Positions 42,315 through 50,265 of a stretch of 50,317 nt of DNA are shown one piece after another. Origin of the DNA: Rhizobium sp. Root1220 (lineage in GTDB: Bacteria; Pseudomonadota; Alphaproteobacteria; Rhizobiales; Rhizobiaceae); the NCBI RefSeq assembly GCF_001426265.1, contig NZ_LMDG01000033.1, positions 403,803 through 454,119 of the forward strand, in the 5' to 3' direction. The notes under the pieces were generated by a model. The model saw nothing but the letters and a program-made list of their open reading frames with translations, did not search any database and was not told where the DNA came from. Both the position numbers and the translations under genes were made by a program. Positions within the stretch are counted from its first letter, which is position 1; each line of letters begins with the position of its first letter.

Positions 42315-42743
42315 TCAGGCGGAGATCACGGTCGAGAACTCCGGATTGCCGCGGATGGTGTTGCTCACCGTGCAAATCTCGTCTTCCGCGGCGTGCGCAA
42401 TCTTCAGGCGGGTCTCTTCGTCAAGATCGCCCTTGATCGTGAAGGCGATGTTGAATTTCGCCACGCGGGAAAGTCCCTCGGTTGCCTTCTCGCCGGTCAC
42501 GTCGGCGGTAATCTCGGTTATCCGGTCCAGAACGCCCATCTGGCTCGCGGAGATGCGGGCGCTGAGAACAAGGCAGGCCGACAACGACGAATAGAGCAAA
42601 TCCAGCGGATTGAAGCCGGCCTGGGACGGGCCCGTCACGATATCGATCTCGCCCTTTGTGGCGGAGGTAACATGCGGGAAGCCTGTGCGTCCGAGTACGG
42701 CAGTTGCGCCAACCGGGCGGGGACGAACCTTGAGATCGGCCAT
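42315..42743 (-). CDS. OsmC/Ohr-family peroxidase
   Basis: A 142-residue OsmC-fold protein with the two reactive cysteines in SLSACLVLSARI and AEDEICTVSNTIRGNP, which reduce organic hydroperoxides through a Cys pair. It belongs to the general OsmC group rather than clear Ohr. The ATG is immediately preceded by an 11-bp inverted repeat whose 3' arm contains the ribosome-binding site (AAGGA). The stop codon lies inside a CCGCCTG and CAGGCGG repeat. Confidence 0.92.
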   Translation of the reverse strand: MADLKVRPRPVGATAVLGRTGFPHVTSATKGEIDIVTGPSQAGFNPLDLLYSSLSACLVLSARISASQMGVLDRITEITADVTGEKATEGLSRVAKFNIAFTIKGDLDEETRLKIAHAAEDEICTVSNTIRGNPEFSTVISA

Positions 42744-42789
42744 GGGAAATCCTTTGGTGATAATTTTCGACTCTAGATAAGGATTTCCC
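42744..42789 (-). promoter_or_regulatory. 11-bp hairpin covering the osmC ribosome-binding site
   Basis: GGGAAATCCTT (42744-42754) and AAGGATTTCCC (42779-42789) are perfect reverse complements with a 24-nt loop. In the minus-strand transcript the arm next to the ATG reads AAGGATTTCCC, so the Shine-Dalgarno AAGGA would be base-paired directly before the start codon. It could be an RNA switch on translation, or a DNA operator. Confidence 0.6.
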
Positions 42790-42957
42790 GCCGCCGCGGC
42801 AACGCACTTGATGGCATTTCCGCAGTGATTCGCAGATCGGCTCCTGTCGATCCGTCAACCTCAGTTTCCCATCGCGATTTTTGAGGATAGCCCCGCGTCA
42901 GTTTCACGAGTCAATATAAGCGCAGGCTAAAACAGAAACGACTCATTGGAGTTATCC

Positions 42958-43164
42958 ATGCGAGAACTTGCTGCTGTTGCTGTTGCACCCGGTGTTTTTC
43001 TTGATGCGGAAGCGTTTGGCTACGTGCGGAAAGTCTATGTTGACGACGAGCCCTGCTGGGGCCTGTTCGATTCCGAAGGTGACGTGATCTTTGTCGGCGA
43101 TGCCGCGAGCGATTGCCACACCTATGCCGTCCGAGAGCAGATCCGCGTTCAGATCGTCCATTAG
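42958..43164 (+). CDS. Small protein resembling DUF1150 family
   Basis: A 68-residue soluble protein: MRELAAVAVAPGVFLDAEA, then FGYVRKVYVDDEPCWGLFD and DVIFVGDAASDCHTYAVREQ. The order YVR, W-L-F, and a final aliphatic strand recalls small DUF1150 proteins of alphaproteobacteria, but it is shorter and I am not certain. TGGAG lies 6 nt before the ATG. It is a single gene in a non-operon context. Confidence 0.7.
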   Translation: MRELAAVAVAPGVFLDAEAFGYVRKVYVDDEPCWGLFDSEGDVIFVGDAASDCHTYAVREQIRVQIVH

Positions 43165-43255
43165 GCAAGGCCCGTACGGCCGAATAGTAAGCCGGGATTT
43201 GTACCCGGGAGAAATGCCTGACGCAGCGAGGCCGCCGCCAGGCACTATGGCAAGA

Positions 43256-43660
43256 TCAACGGAACTGTTGCGCGGATGGCGTTATCGCCACCGCCTCGCC
43301 GGTGAAGATGATGAACGCGAAGAGCAGTACGCCGACGAAGGTGATGATCGAGGAAATCGCAACAACTGGCTCCATCGCCATGTTGCCGAGGAGCATGAGG
43401 TACAGCGCTGGTACCATCAGCGCAACGCCAGCAGTGTAGACGCCGTACTGGATCATGGCCAAGCGCTTCTCGGCCTTTCGCGGGTTGAGTGCATAGTAGC
43501 CGCCGAAAATAGCCATGCTAACCCAGCCCAAGAGATTACAGTGCGCATGGGCGCCAATCACGCTGTGATCCTGCGAAATCGCCATGTTCAAACCCATGCC
43601 GATACCGATGATCAGAAAAATGACTGCGGTTTTGAAGTATAGATGCGCGATGCGTGGCAT
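43256..43660 (-). CDS. Small four-helix membrane protein with heme-copper-oxidase-like HAH motif
   Basis: A 134-residue protein with four hydrophobic helices. Helix 2 contains HSVIGAHAHCNLLGWVSMAI, reminiscent of the heme-ligand His helix of NorB/CcoN-type subunit I, but the protein has only four helices. No catalytic copper ligands can be expected in so short a protein. It might bind heme or only keep the fold. The start at 43660 gives MPRIAHLYF. Single gene. Confidence 0.75.
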   Translation of the reverse strand: MPRIAHLYFKTAVIFLIIGIGMGLNMAISQDHSVIGAHAHCNLLGWVSMAIFGGYYALNPRKAEKRLAMIQYGVYTAGVALMVPALYLMLLGNMAMEPVVAISSIITFVGVLLFAFIIFTGEAVAITPSAQQFR

Positions 43661-43898
43661 AGAGATTCCCCCTCTGTTTGCGCCGCCAGTATTACCATCA
43701 CAAACACGAATTGAGAACGCCATCTCTCGCGATTTGAGGCGGCCGATTGGGGCAATATGCAGCAAGTGGGCCGAACAATGTTAAGCTAACCCCGGGGAAC
43801 ACTTGAGTATCGAAGCGGCGCCTTCGTCAGGATAGCTATAAGCGATTCCTTAATCTCGTTCTGGGTAACTTGGATTGGCACATTCGCGGAGAAGTCAG

Positions 43899-44129
43899 AT
43901 GAGAGACATCTACAGGCCGTTTGTCGCGAACGACGATCCCGACCGCAACATTCGCTGCCAGGACGCCATGCAGTTCGCATTTCAGGATCTTGTCGAGGCG
44001 TCGGTCGCCGCAGGCTGGAACGAAGGTGAAGTTATCGAAGCGATCATCGCCCTCGCGGAAGGCCTTCGTGACTTGAACGCCCGCGACGATGCGAAGGCGT
44101 TGCTGAATGTCTTGATGAGGATGGCTTGA
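43899..44129 (+). CDS. Small conserved helical protein, function unknown
   Basis: A 76-residue acidic, helical protein: FVANDDPDRNIRCQDAMQF, then VEASVAAGWNEGEVIEAII and ALAEGLRDLNARDDAKALL. GGAGAA lies about 5 nt before the ATG. No family recognised. The 238-bp interval before it shows no ORF or clear motif. Confidence 0.65.
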   Translation: MRDIYRPFVANDDPDRNIRCQDAMQFAFQDLVEASVAAGWNEGEVIEAIIALAEGLRDLNARDDAKALLNVLMRMA

Positions 44130-44318
44130 GCGTCAGGGCGTGCCGGTGACGTCAGCGCCGAGCTGGAGTTCGAATTTTCGAGGACGGCCGCGTGATCTCG
44201 CGGCAGCAGCGTGACGTCAATCGGCCACCCGACCCCGTTCTAAAGTTAACGGCGGTCGCGCCCTGGCGATGCTCTTGCCAGATTTCCCGGCAAATTGAAA
44301 CCACCCGGAGGGCGACGA

Positions 44319-44543
44319 TTATGCTTTCTTGAGGAACTCGGTCTTCAGCACCAAACCCTTCACCTGCTTGGTGTTGCACTCTATCTCGCCGGGATTTGCC
44401 GTGAGCCTGATGCCCTTGACCAGCGTGCCGCGCTTGATGGTTTCCGATGTTCCCTTGACCTTCAGGTCCTTGATGAGCGTAACGGAATCGCCTTCGTTGA
44501 GCTGGGCGCCATTGCTGTCTCTCGTGATCGTTTCATCGGCCAT
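44319..44543 (-). CDS. PhnA/YjdM-type protein, C-terminal domain only
   Basis: A 74-residue protein matching the C-terminal domain of PhnA/YjdM: DSNGAQLNEGDSVTLIKDL, KVKGTSETIKRGTLVKGIRL and VKGLVLKTEFLKKA. The N-terminal zinc ribbon of full-length members (about 110 residues) is missing, and no cysteine knuckles occur upstream in frame. Function in the cell is not established. Single gene. Confidence 0.88.
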   Translation of the reverse strand: MADETITRDSNGAQLNEGDSVTLIKDLKVKGTSETIKRGTLVKGIRLTANPGEIECNTKQVKGLVLKTEFLKKA

Positions 44544-44785
44544 CCGGCTTCTTGTCCCCTGTTCCTGTTCAGTTGCGCCCGTTCAGCGGCAGCAATTGTG
44601 CATGGCCATATCAGAGCAGAACGGATCGGAAAACCCGATTTGGAAACGGCCCCCAGCACTGCAATGGCACGGGCCGCATGATAGCCCGTTGATTTTGCGC
44701 CACGACTCCATCAAGACGCGTGGAAGCTGTTACATCGCGTGCAATTTGCTTGTCATCATCGCATGTTCGCGTGCATCTTTCCAAC

Positions 44786-45823
44786 ATGGCTGAAGCGACG
44801 AGAACCGAGCCGATTGATCCTGACCGGACTGTGCCGCGCACGGGTATCCAGCACCGGCGTTGGCGGAGGCTCGTCGTCGGAATTGGCAGCCTGCTCGCTC
44901 TACTGGTGGTTTGGCAGGTGCTGACGTCCATCATCGCCTATACCGACGATGCCTATGTTCATTCGGAGCTTGTCACGGTGGCGCCGCAGGTCGCGGGCGT
45001 CATCGTGAGTTTGCAGGTCGGAGACAACCAGGCGGTCAAGCGGGGCGACCTTCTGGCGGTGATCGACAGGATGCCGTTCCAGCTGGCGCGCGACGACCGA
45101 AGAGCCGCGGTGCAGGAAGCAAATGCCGAGCGCGACGGCGGGCGGGACGACATGGCGATTGCCCGCGACCAGCTGACCACTGCGGAAGCCTCGCTGAAGT
45201 ACGCGACCGAGGAGCAGGCACGCCTTGCGACACTGAGCGGCGATGAAGCGGTTTCACAGGAACAGTTGGAGCGGGCCAACGAACTTCTGCAGCGTGCGAC
45301 CACGCAACAGGCGACAGCACGCGCTTCGATCGACAGGGCGGCGCAATCGCTGGCAAGGTTGGAGGCGCTCGCCGCCCGCGCCGAGTCGGCGCTGGCCCTC
45401 GCGGAGTGGCAGCTGGGACAAACCGAAATCCGCGCCCCGGTCGACGGAACGATCAACAATCTGAATTTGAGCGTCGGCGACTCCGCAACCGTCGGCAAGG
45501 CGCTCATCGGCATCGTCGACGATGCGGGTTGGCGGATCATAGCGAACTACAAGGAAGGCTATATCAGGGACATGCAGCCCGGCGAGACCGCCTGGGTGTG
45601 GCTGGATACCCATCCCTGGCGCTTCTACCGCGCCCGTATCCAGGGCATTGCGCGCGGTATAAGCCGGGGGGCATCCGAGGATGCGATCCTTCCCTACGTC
45701 GCGCCCACCACCGACTGGATCAGACTGAGCCGCCGCTTTCCCGTCACGTTCACCCTCGTCGATCCACCGCCGGACCTCACGCTCTACATGGGCGCAGACG
45801 CCAGAACGTTGATCTTCCGATGA
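44786..45823 (+). CDS. HlyD/EmrA-like membrane fusion protein
   Basis: A 345-residue periplasmic adaptor with one N-terminal membrane helix (about residues 28-50), a biotinyl-lipoyl-like domain split around a long coiled coil (about 100-215), then EWQLGQTEIRAPVDGTINNL and a beta-barrel part with YKEGYIRDMQPGETAWVWLD. It bridges the inner membrane exporter to an outer membrane channel. The next gene, an FUSC protein, overlaps its stop by 4 nt, the arrangement of aaeA-aaeB type aromatic acid efflux systems. Confidence 0.93.
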   Translation: MAEATRTEPIDPDRTVPRTGIQHRRWRRLVVGIGSLLALLVVWQVLTSIIAYTDDAYVHSELVTVAPQVAGVIVSLQVGDNQAVKRGDLLAVIDRMPFQLARDDRRAAVQEANAERDGGRDDMAIARDQLTTAEASLKYATEEQARLATLSGDEAVSQEQLERANELLQRATTQQATARASIDRAAQSLARLEALAARAESALALAEWQLGQTEIRAPVDGTINNLNLSVGDSATVGKALIGIVDDAGWRIIANYKEGYIRDMQPGETAWVWLDTHPWRFYRARIQGIARGISRGASEDAILPYVAPTTDWIRLSRRFPVTFTLVDPPPDLTLYMGADARTLIFR

Positions 45824-46935
45824 TGCGGGCGGTGCTGGAGCTTCTCGGGGCAATCCGCGGCGAGATCGGGGAGTTGAGCCTGTCAGGCCCCCGCTTCCGC
45901 CAGGCCAATATCGCCGCGCTTGCTGTCGGCCTTGCAATCCTGCTTGCCCTGGCACTGCAACTGGCCGATCCTTGGTGGGCAGGAATCAGCGCGTTCATGT
46001 GTACGCAGGCAAGCCAACCGCAGTCGCTGCAGAAGGGCATACTGAGGATAGCAGGGACGCTCGTCGGTGCCGCGACAGCGTTTATCCTTACACCCTGGCT
46101 TGCCTACAATCCCGTTGCGACCATGATCATGCTGTTCGTCGCTGGCACGCTTGCCATCCTCGGCGGACTTCTCAGCCCACACGGCTACGCATGGCTGCTA
46201 GGCGGCATCACAACGATCATGGTGACGCTCGGTGCGCTGGACGATCCGATGCAGGCGCTGCCGATCGCCTTCTATCGCGCAGCAGAGATCATTCTGGGCA
46301 CAGCAACCGCATTGCTCATGACGCGCCTGTTGGCGCCACACGACGGCGGAGGCGGCGCCACTGCGCCGGGTTGGCGCAGCCTGCTCGACGCAAATTGGCA
46401 CGCCCTGTCGCACGCCCTTCGAACCGGCGTGGTCATTGCCGCCGTACCACTGGTTTGGCGCGAACTGGAACTGCCAAACCTCAGCCAGATGGCGATCTCG
46501 ATCGGCGCGGTGATGGCCATTCCCAGTCTCAGCGGCATCTCGGACCAGGACCAGAAGGCTATCTCACAGCGGATGCTGCATCGTGCAGCGGGTTGCGCGC
46601 TGGGTGGCTGTGCAGGCGCCATCCTGCTGGCATTGTCGATCAGCCAATCCTTCGTCCCGTGGCTGCTGATGATCATGGCCGGCACATGGGTCGCGATGCA
46701 GATACAGAACGGTCGACACGGCATCTCCGGCGTTGGCGCGCAGGCGGCTGTCGCGATAATCCTCACACTCGTGCAAGGGGCCGGACCGGCGGCAACGCTG
46801 CTGCCTGCTATCGAGCGAGTAGCAGGGATGTTGGGCGCGATCGGATTGCTTCTGCTCATCAATCTGTTGCTCGGACCGCCAGTCGCCGCCCAATCCTTGC
46901 TGGACGATCGACACGGACGCGGACCCAGCTGCTGA
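45820..46935 (+). CDS. FUSC-family inner membrane exporter (AaeB-like)
   Basis: A 371-residue protein with two blocks of about five hydrophobic segments each: QANIAALAVGLAILLALALQ with LADPWWAGISAFMC, then ALRTGVVIAAVPLVWRELEL onward. This is the FUSC/aromatic acid exporter fold, but only about half the length of AaeB (about 650 residues) because the cytoplasmic domain between the blocks is short. It overlaps the HlyD-like gene by ATGA. No outer membrane channel gene is adjacent. Confidence 0.9.
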   Translation: MMRAVLELLGAIRGEIGELSLSGPRFRQANIAALAVGLAILLALALQLADPWWAGISAFMCTQASQPQSLQKGILRIAGTLVGAATAFILTPWLAYNPVATMIMLFVAGTLAILGGLLSPHGYAWLLGGITTIMVTLGALDDPMQALPIAFYRAAEIILGTATALLMTRLLAPHDGGGGATAPGWRSLLDANWHALSHALRTGVVIAAVPLVWRELELPNLSQMAISIGAVMAIPSLSGISDQDQKAISQRMLHRAAGCALGGCAGAILLALSISQSFVPWLLMIMAGTWVAMQIQNGRHGISGVGAQAAVAIILTLVQGAGPAATLLPAIERVAGMLGAIGLLLLINLLLGPPVAAQSLLDDRHGRGPSC

Positions 46936-46957
46936 TTTTCAAGCAGCGACCGGGGTC

Positions 46958-47179
46958 CTACTCGAGCTCCAATTGCCGGCCAAGCCTTCTGGCAAACGCT
47001 GCGGCCTTCGTCGAGGCACTGCGGACAGCGTCAATTCCGCGCAGAACCTTGAGCATCTGGCGAGCTTCATCCTTGCTCATCGCGGAAAGGCTGACGCCAT
47101 CCAACCGCACCGGCGACTGTGTCGCTTCGTCAACTATCGACCAGCGCTCATGATGCATCGATAACGTATAACTCGTCAT
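46958..47179 (-). CDS. Small hypothetical protein at the island border
   Basis: A 73-residue protein: MTSYTLSMHHERWSIVDEAT, then ARQMLKVLRGIDAVRSAST and a basic C-terminus. GGTGA lies 5 nt before the ATG. No family recognised. The 253 bp between its start and the tRNA fragment are AT-rich (about 47180-47290) and hold no gene. Confidence 0.55.
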   Translation of the reverse strand: MTSYTLSMHHERWSIVDEATQSPVRLDGVSLSAMSKDEARQMLKVLRGIDAVRSASTKAAAFARRLGRQLELE

Positions 47180-47432
47180 TAATTCACCGTATACTTTGCC
47201 TAGTCATAATAAAATATGAATATACACCTCTTCACAAAGTACAATTCAGCCTAATTGCGTAAATCAAAATACCTACCAAATCCGAATACAGACCCGCCTC
47301 CTCTTGAATCAAGGGGATGGCGCCAAGGAAACAACTCAATGGAAGGCGTCTAGACAGATCAAAAGACGCCAGCTGACAAGGCCGATCGCAAACAGCAAAC
47401 AGTCTAAACGCGTTTTGTCATGGATTTAGGAG

Positions 47433-47482
47433 TGGTGCCCAGACGCGGATTTGAACCACGGACACGCGGATTTTCAATCCGC
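47433..47482 (-). other. 3' fragment of tRNA-Phe(GAA), attachment site
   Basis: The minus strand reads through an anticodon arm (GCGGA, loop TTGAAAA, TCCGC; anticodon GAA), variable loop, T arm (CGTGG TTCAAAT CCGCG), acceptor strand TCTGGGC, A and CCA. The D arm and 5' acceptor strand are missing to the right. Only the 3' two thirds remain, as expected for the duplicated att site left when an integrase inserts at a tRNA 3' end. Confidence 0.88.
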
Positions 47483-47537
47483 GCAAACTCCTTGGTATGC
47501 AAGTCATTACGCGATCCATGTTGCATTTGTGTCGCGT

Positions 47538-48791
47538 TCAGCCGCCGAGAAGGGAACGTTCAGCAGCGGCTAATTCGTCTGCGTCATCACCGCGTGGGAA
47601 GAGATGACCATACACGTCCATCGTCATCACAATAGTCGAGTGACCAAGCCTCTCCTGCACGACCTTGGGGGGTAGTCCCAAGCCGCCATCCGCCGGTCGA
47701 TTGATACACCATGAAGCGTAGAAATGCCGCAGGGCGTGCATGCCTGTATAGCGCGCCCGAAAAAGCGGCTTTCCATGATCATCCATTTCCCCCGTCGCGT
47801 CCACGACACCAGCTGCAATCTGCACCGGGATGAGACCCCGGTTGATGATGTTGGCCAGCGACTCGACTTTTCCGCTTCCATTGGGAAAGACGAGGTGAGC
47901 GTCATCTGGCTTCTCGCGATGGCGGTTGCCGTTGGCATCTCTCTCGTTGCTGTAAGGACGAGGATAAGACAGCTTCCATTCGCGCAACGTATTGATGACT
48001 ATCGGCGGGGCAGGAATGGTGCGCTCTCCGGCTTCCGACTTTGGTTTCCCAATTTCGTTGTAGCGATCTGCACGCCGGTGAACCCTGAGCTCACGCCTGT
48101 CTAAGTCGACGTCGCTCCAACGCAGGCCCCGCAGCTCAGACGCACGCATCCCCGTGAAGATCGCTGTCAATAGGAGTGGGCGCCAATGACCCTCCAGAAC
48201 ACCAATGACGGCCCTCATCTCGGCTGGCGCTGGAATATTCACACCCACCTTAAGCTTGCCCTTGTGGCGTCGCTCCTGGCGGCGGTCAGTGCCTTTGGTC
48301 CGGGCACGGCTCTTTTCCCTGACCGCATTTCGGACAACTAGTCCACGTTCCTGCGCATCAGCGAGCAGCGATCCGAGGCTGACCAGCACCTTGCGTACCA
48401 TAGTCGGCGATCGGTTTGTCTCGCGGAGTCGGTCCTCGAAGGAGCGGACGGCCGGAACGGTCATCTTTGAAAGCAAAACCTCGCCAATCAGCGGCGCAAT
48501 ATGCAGGTCGAGGTGCTGCCGGTATTGATCTACAGTGGAGCGCTCAAGTCCGCGCGATGTACTGGAGGCAAGCCAGAATTTGCCGGCAGCACTCACCGTG
48601 ACACTATCGCTGTCTGCAACATGCACGCCCTCCCTAACCTCGACCGAAGCCGTGGCGGCGAAAGCATCTGCCTGTTTCTTTAGCTTGAAGGTCTTCTGCC
48701 GCCGAACGCCCTTGGCATCGACATAGTCCACGACCCAAGCAGTCTTCTGCTCGCCATTGCTTGTCACCCACGCACGCTTGCGAACAGACAT
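47538..48791 (-). CDS. Tyrosine-family site-specific integrase
   Basis: A 417-residue integrase. It has an N-terminal arm-binding part (AWVTSNGEQKTAWVVDYVDA), a core-binding domain (about 70-155) and the catalytic domain with Arg216 (TGMRASELRGLRW), His352-x-x-Arg355 (MHALRHFYASW), His384 (LGHSTIVMTMDVY) and nucleophile Tyr394. All catalytic residues are present, so it may be active. It lies 56 bp from the tRNA-Phe fragment, pointing toward it. The upstream RHH gene ends 1 nt before its start (TGAAATG), so they share a transcript. Confidence 0.96.
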   Translation of the reverse strand: MSVRKRAWVTSNGEQKTAWVVDYVDAKGVRRQKTFKLKKQADAFAATASVEVREGVHVADSDSVTVSAAGKFWLASSTSRGLERSTVDQYRQHLDLHIAPLIGEVLLSKMTVPAVRSFEDRLRETNRSPTMVRKVLVSLGSLLADAQERGLVVRNAVREKSRARTKGTDRRQERRHKGKLKVGVNIPAPAEMRAVIGVLEGHWRPLLLTAIFTGMRASELRGLRWSDVDLDRRELRVHRRADRYNEIGKPKSEAGERTIPAPPIVINTLREWKLSYPRPYSNERDANGNRHREKPDDAHLVFPNGSGKVESLANIINRGLIPVQIAAGVVDATGEMDDHGKPLFRARYTGMHALRHFYASWCINRPADGGLGLPPKVVQERLGHSTIVMTMDVYGHLFPRGDDADELAAAERSLLGG

Positions 48792-48792
48792 T

Positions 48793-49065
48793 TCAATCCT
48801 CCTTGGGAGTCAGTAGCTGGACCAATCGGCTGAGGTGTTCAAGTACTTCCGCGTTCACCTCGCTCCCCCGCTCACGAACGTCTAGGCGCATCACATCCGC
48901 CTTGTCCGATCGAAACGAACTTTCAAGTCTCAATACAATTTCAGCATTCATTGAACGGCCGGCCGCTTCGGCACTCTCTTTAATTCGATCGCGCATGCCG
49001 TCCGGCAACCTAAGAGGAAATTGGTCTGACCCACGCCCTGCCCTAGCCATTCCGTCTCGTCCCAT
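48793..49065 (-). CDS. Arc-type ribbon-helix-helix DNA-binding protein
   Basis: A 90-residue protein with the RHH fold of Arc: DQFPLRLPDGMRDRIKESAE, then AAGRSMNAEIVLRLESSF. It likely represses its own promoter and that of the integrase downstream, since both are one unit. The 98-bp gap to the divergent HTH gene carries three 15-bp repeats suited to RHH dimers. Confidence 0.88.
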   Translation of the reverse strand: MGRDGMARAGRGSDQFPLRLPDGMRDRIKESAEAAGRSMNAEIVLRLESSFRSDKADVMRLDVRERGSEVNAEVLEHLSRLVQLLTPKED

Positions 49066-49074
49066 ATTATCTTG

Positions 49075-49140
49075 ACATCACCGTAATTTCTTACAGCTTG
49101 ACATACAAGTACATCACGGTAATTTACATCACCGTGATGT
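49075..49140. repeat. Three 15-bp repeats in the divergent RHH/HTH promoter region
   Basis: ACATCACCGTAATTT (49075-49089), ACATCACGGTAATTT (49111-49125) and ACATCACCGTGATGT (49126-49140). The last is itself an inverted repeat (ACATCA CCG TGATGT). TTGACA at 49098-49103 with TAATTT at 49120-49125 could be the -35 and -10 of the rightward promoter, so the second repeat overlaps the -10. Confidence 0.75.
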
Positions 49141-49162
49141 AGTCATTTTTTGGAGCCATGAA

Positions 49163-49360
49163 ATGGAATTGAAAACGGATAACGCAGATCTCGATGCTCC
49201 GATCTGGGGAATCGAAAACTTCGCAAAAATCATCAATAGAACTCAGAGAGCAACCTATCACCTCGTCGCCAATGGGAAGCTGCCGGCAAACAAGATCGGC
49301 GATCGGTACGTCAGCACGCGGCGAAAACTACTCGCCGCCGTACTTGGCGAAGCAGCATGA
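49163..49360 (+). CDS. Small helix-turn-helix protein, excisionase/AlpA-like
   Basis: A 65-residue protein: DAPIWGIENFAKIINRTQRA, then TYHLVANGKLPANKIGDRYV, a winged HTH pattern of the MerR/AlpA/excisionase kind common in prophages of rhizobia. GGAG lies 8 nt before the ATG. Divergent from the RHH-integrase unit. It could be the directionality factor or a phage-type regulator; which one cannot be told from sequence. Confidence 0.82.
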   Translation: MELKTDNADLDAPIWGIENFAKIINRTQRATYHLVANGKLPANKIGDRYVSTRRKLLAAVLGEAA

Positions 49361-49677
49361 AAGATGCACTCGTCGAAGCAGGGTCATGGCTGCCCAGCCA
49401 GGCAGCCGGATCGTCGCCTCGGCATCGACAATCCGCGGTGACGCCTCCAGTCACAGAGTAAATGTAAATATTATTTTTGAATATCATTGGTATATATACT
49501 GATAATAGGACCAACATTATTCATATAATGATTGCATTTCCTTTGAACTAAAGCGCTGGACATTGCTACATCCATAGTTATATTTTCGCGTTGCTTTATT
49601 TCCACTCCATCGTGCTTTTAGTGCAACCAACGCTCTCCTTCCGGTCGCGTGGAACCAAGCTAGCGGAGGAACTGATT
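49361..49677. other. AT-rich non-coding interval within the island
   Basis: About 317 bp without a supported gene. From about 49460 to 49600 it is AT-rich and contains GTATATATAC (49490-49499) inside a longer imperfect palindrome. It probably holds a promoter for the following ORFs. Confidence 0.5.
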
Positions 49678-49809
49678 ATGACTCAGGCTTTCTACCTCTT
49701 ACTCGACGCGACTGTTGCCCCGGGCATCACCGTTGTCCACGTCGCCCATCCCGGGGTCTATGTTAGGAGACTGATCCGCTTGCATCAGACCCCTTTCATT
49801 TCGTTCTAG
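49678..49809 (+). CDS. Short ORF, 43 residues
   Basis: An ATG with GGAGGA 7 nt upstream opens a 43-codon ORF (MTQAFYLLLDATVAPGITVV, ending HQTPFISF). No domain is recognised. The strong ribosome-binding site is the main support. It lies in the island between the HTH gene and the integrase-like N-terminal ORF. Confidence 0.45.
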   Translation: MTQAFYLLLDATVAPGITVVHVAHPGVYVRRLIRLHQTPFISF

Positions 49810-49862
49810 CCGTAACGCCAAGTGGAACAAAGAGCACCTGCAGCAGTCGAGAGGAAGTTCCA

Positions 49863-50252
49863 GTGACGCTCAAACTCAAACAGCACGCCAACGGAAATTG
49901 GTACGTCAGCGGCACTCTTACTGTCGGCTGGGGAGCTGACGGAGCCATCACACAGGAAATCCGCAACTCGACGCGAACAAAGGACAAGCTCCAGGCAGAC
50001 GCCATCCGGCGGCTGATCGAGAACCAGGCAGCCGAGCAAATCTTAACGGGCCGAAAACCTGTTCTCTCGATCCGGGAAGACGCGGCGAAAGAAACCACGT
50101 TGAACCAAAATCTGTCGGCCAAGCGGATAAGATGGGATAACTGCGGCCCAACCTCGAAGGCACTTCCGCCTAGTCTGCTGGATGAACTGTTTGAAAAGAA
50201 ATCCAGAGACCGATCGAGTGTAACCGCCCGATTGGCACCGCCTGCCGCATAA
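49863..50252 (+). CDS. Stand-alone integrase-like N-terminal domain protein (possibly broken integrase)
   Basis: A 129-residue protein starting at GTG with GAGGAAG about 7 nt upstream. Residues 1-75 (LKLKQHANGNWYVSGTL, EIRNSTRTKDKLQADAIRR) match the arm-type DNA-binding N-terminus that rhizobial phage integrases carry. The rest (SKALPPSLLDELFEKKSRD) does not continue into a core-binding or catalytic domain and ends in a Ser/Arg/Ala tail. It is either a truncated integrase or a free-standing DNA-binding protein. Confidence 0.6.
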   Translation: MTLKLKQHANGNWYVSGTLTVGWGADGAITQEIRNSTRTKDKLQADAIRRLIENQAAEQILTGRKPVLSIREDAAKETTLNQNLSAKRIRWDNCGPTSKALPPSLLDELFEKKSRDRSSVTARLAPPAA

Positions 50253-50265
50253 TGCCTTAATGGCC

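Noticed and set aside
47433..47520. Complete tRNA-Phe gene
   Set aside because: No D arm and no 5' acceptor strand (GCCCAGA expected) can be found on the island side; only the 3' part is present.
47420..47635. 71-codon ORF on plus reading MDLGVVPRRGFEPRTRG
   Set aside because: This is the well-known false translation of tRNA antisense sequence (RRGFEPRTRGFSIRAN); it covers the tRNA-Phe fragment and the integrase 3' end.
49481..49505. AT palindrome around GTATATATAC as a phage operator
   Set aside because: Pairing outside the 10-bp core relies on wobble pairs in a very AT-rich stretch and may be chance.
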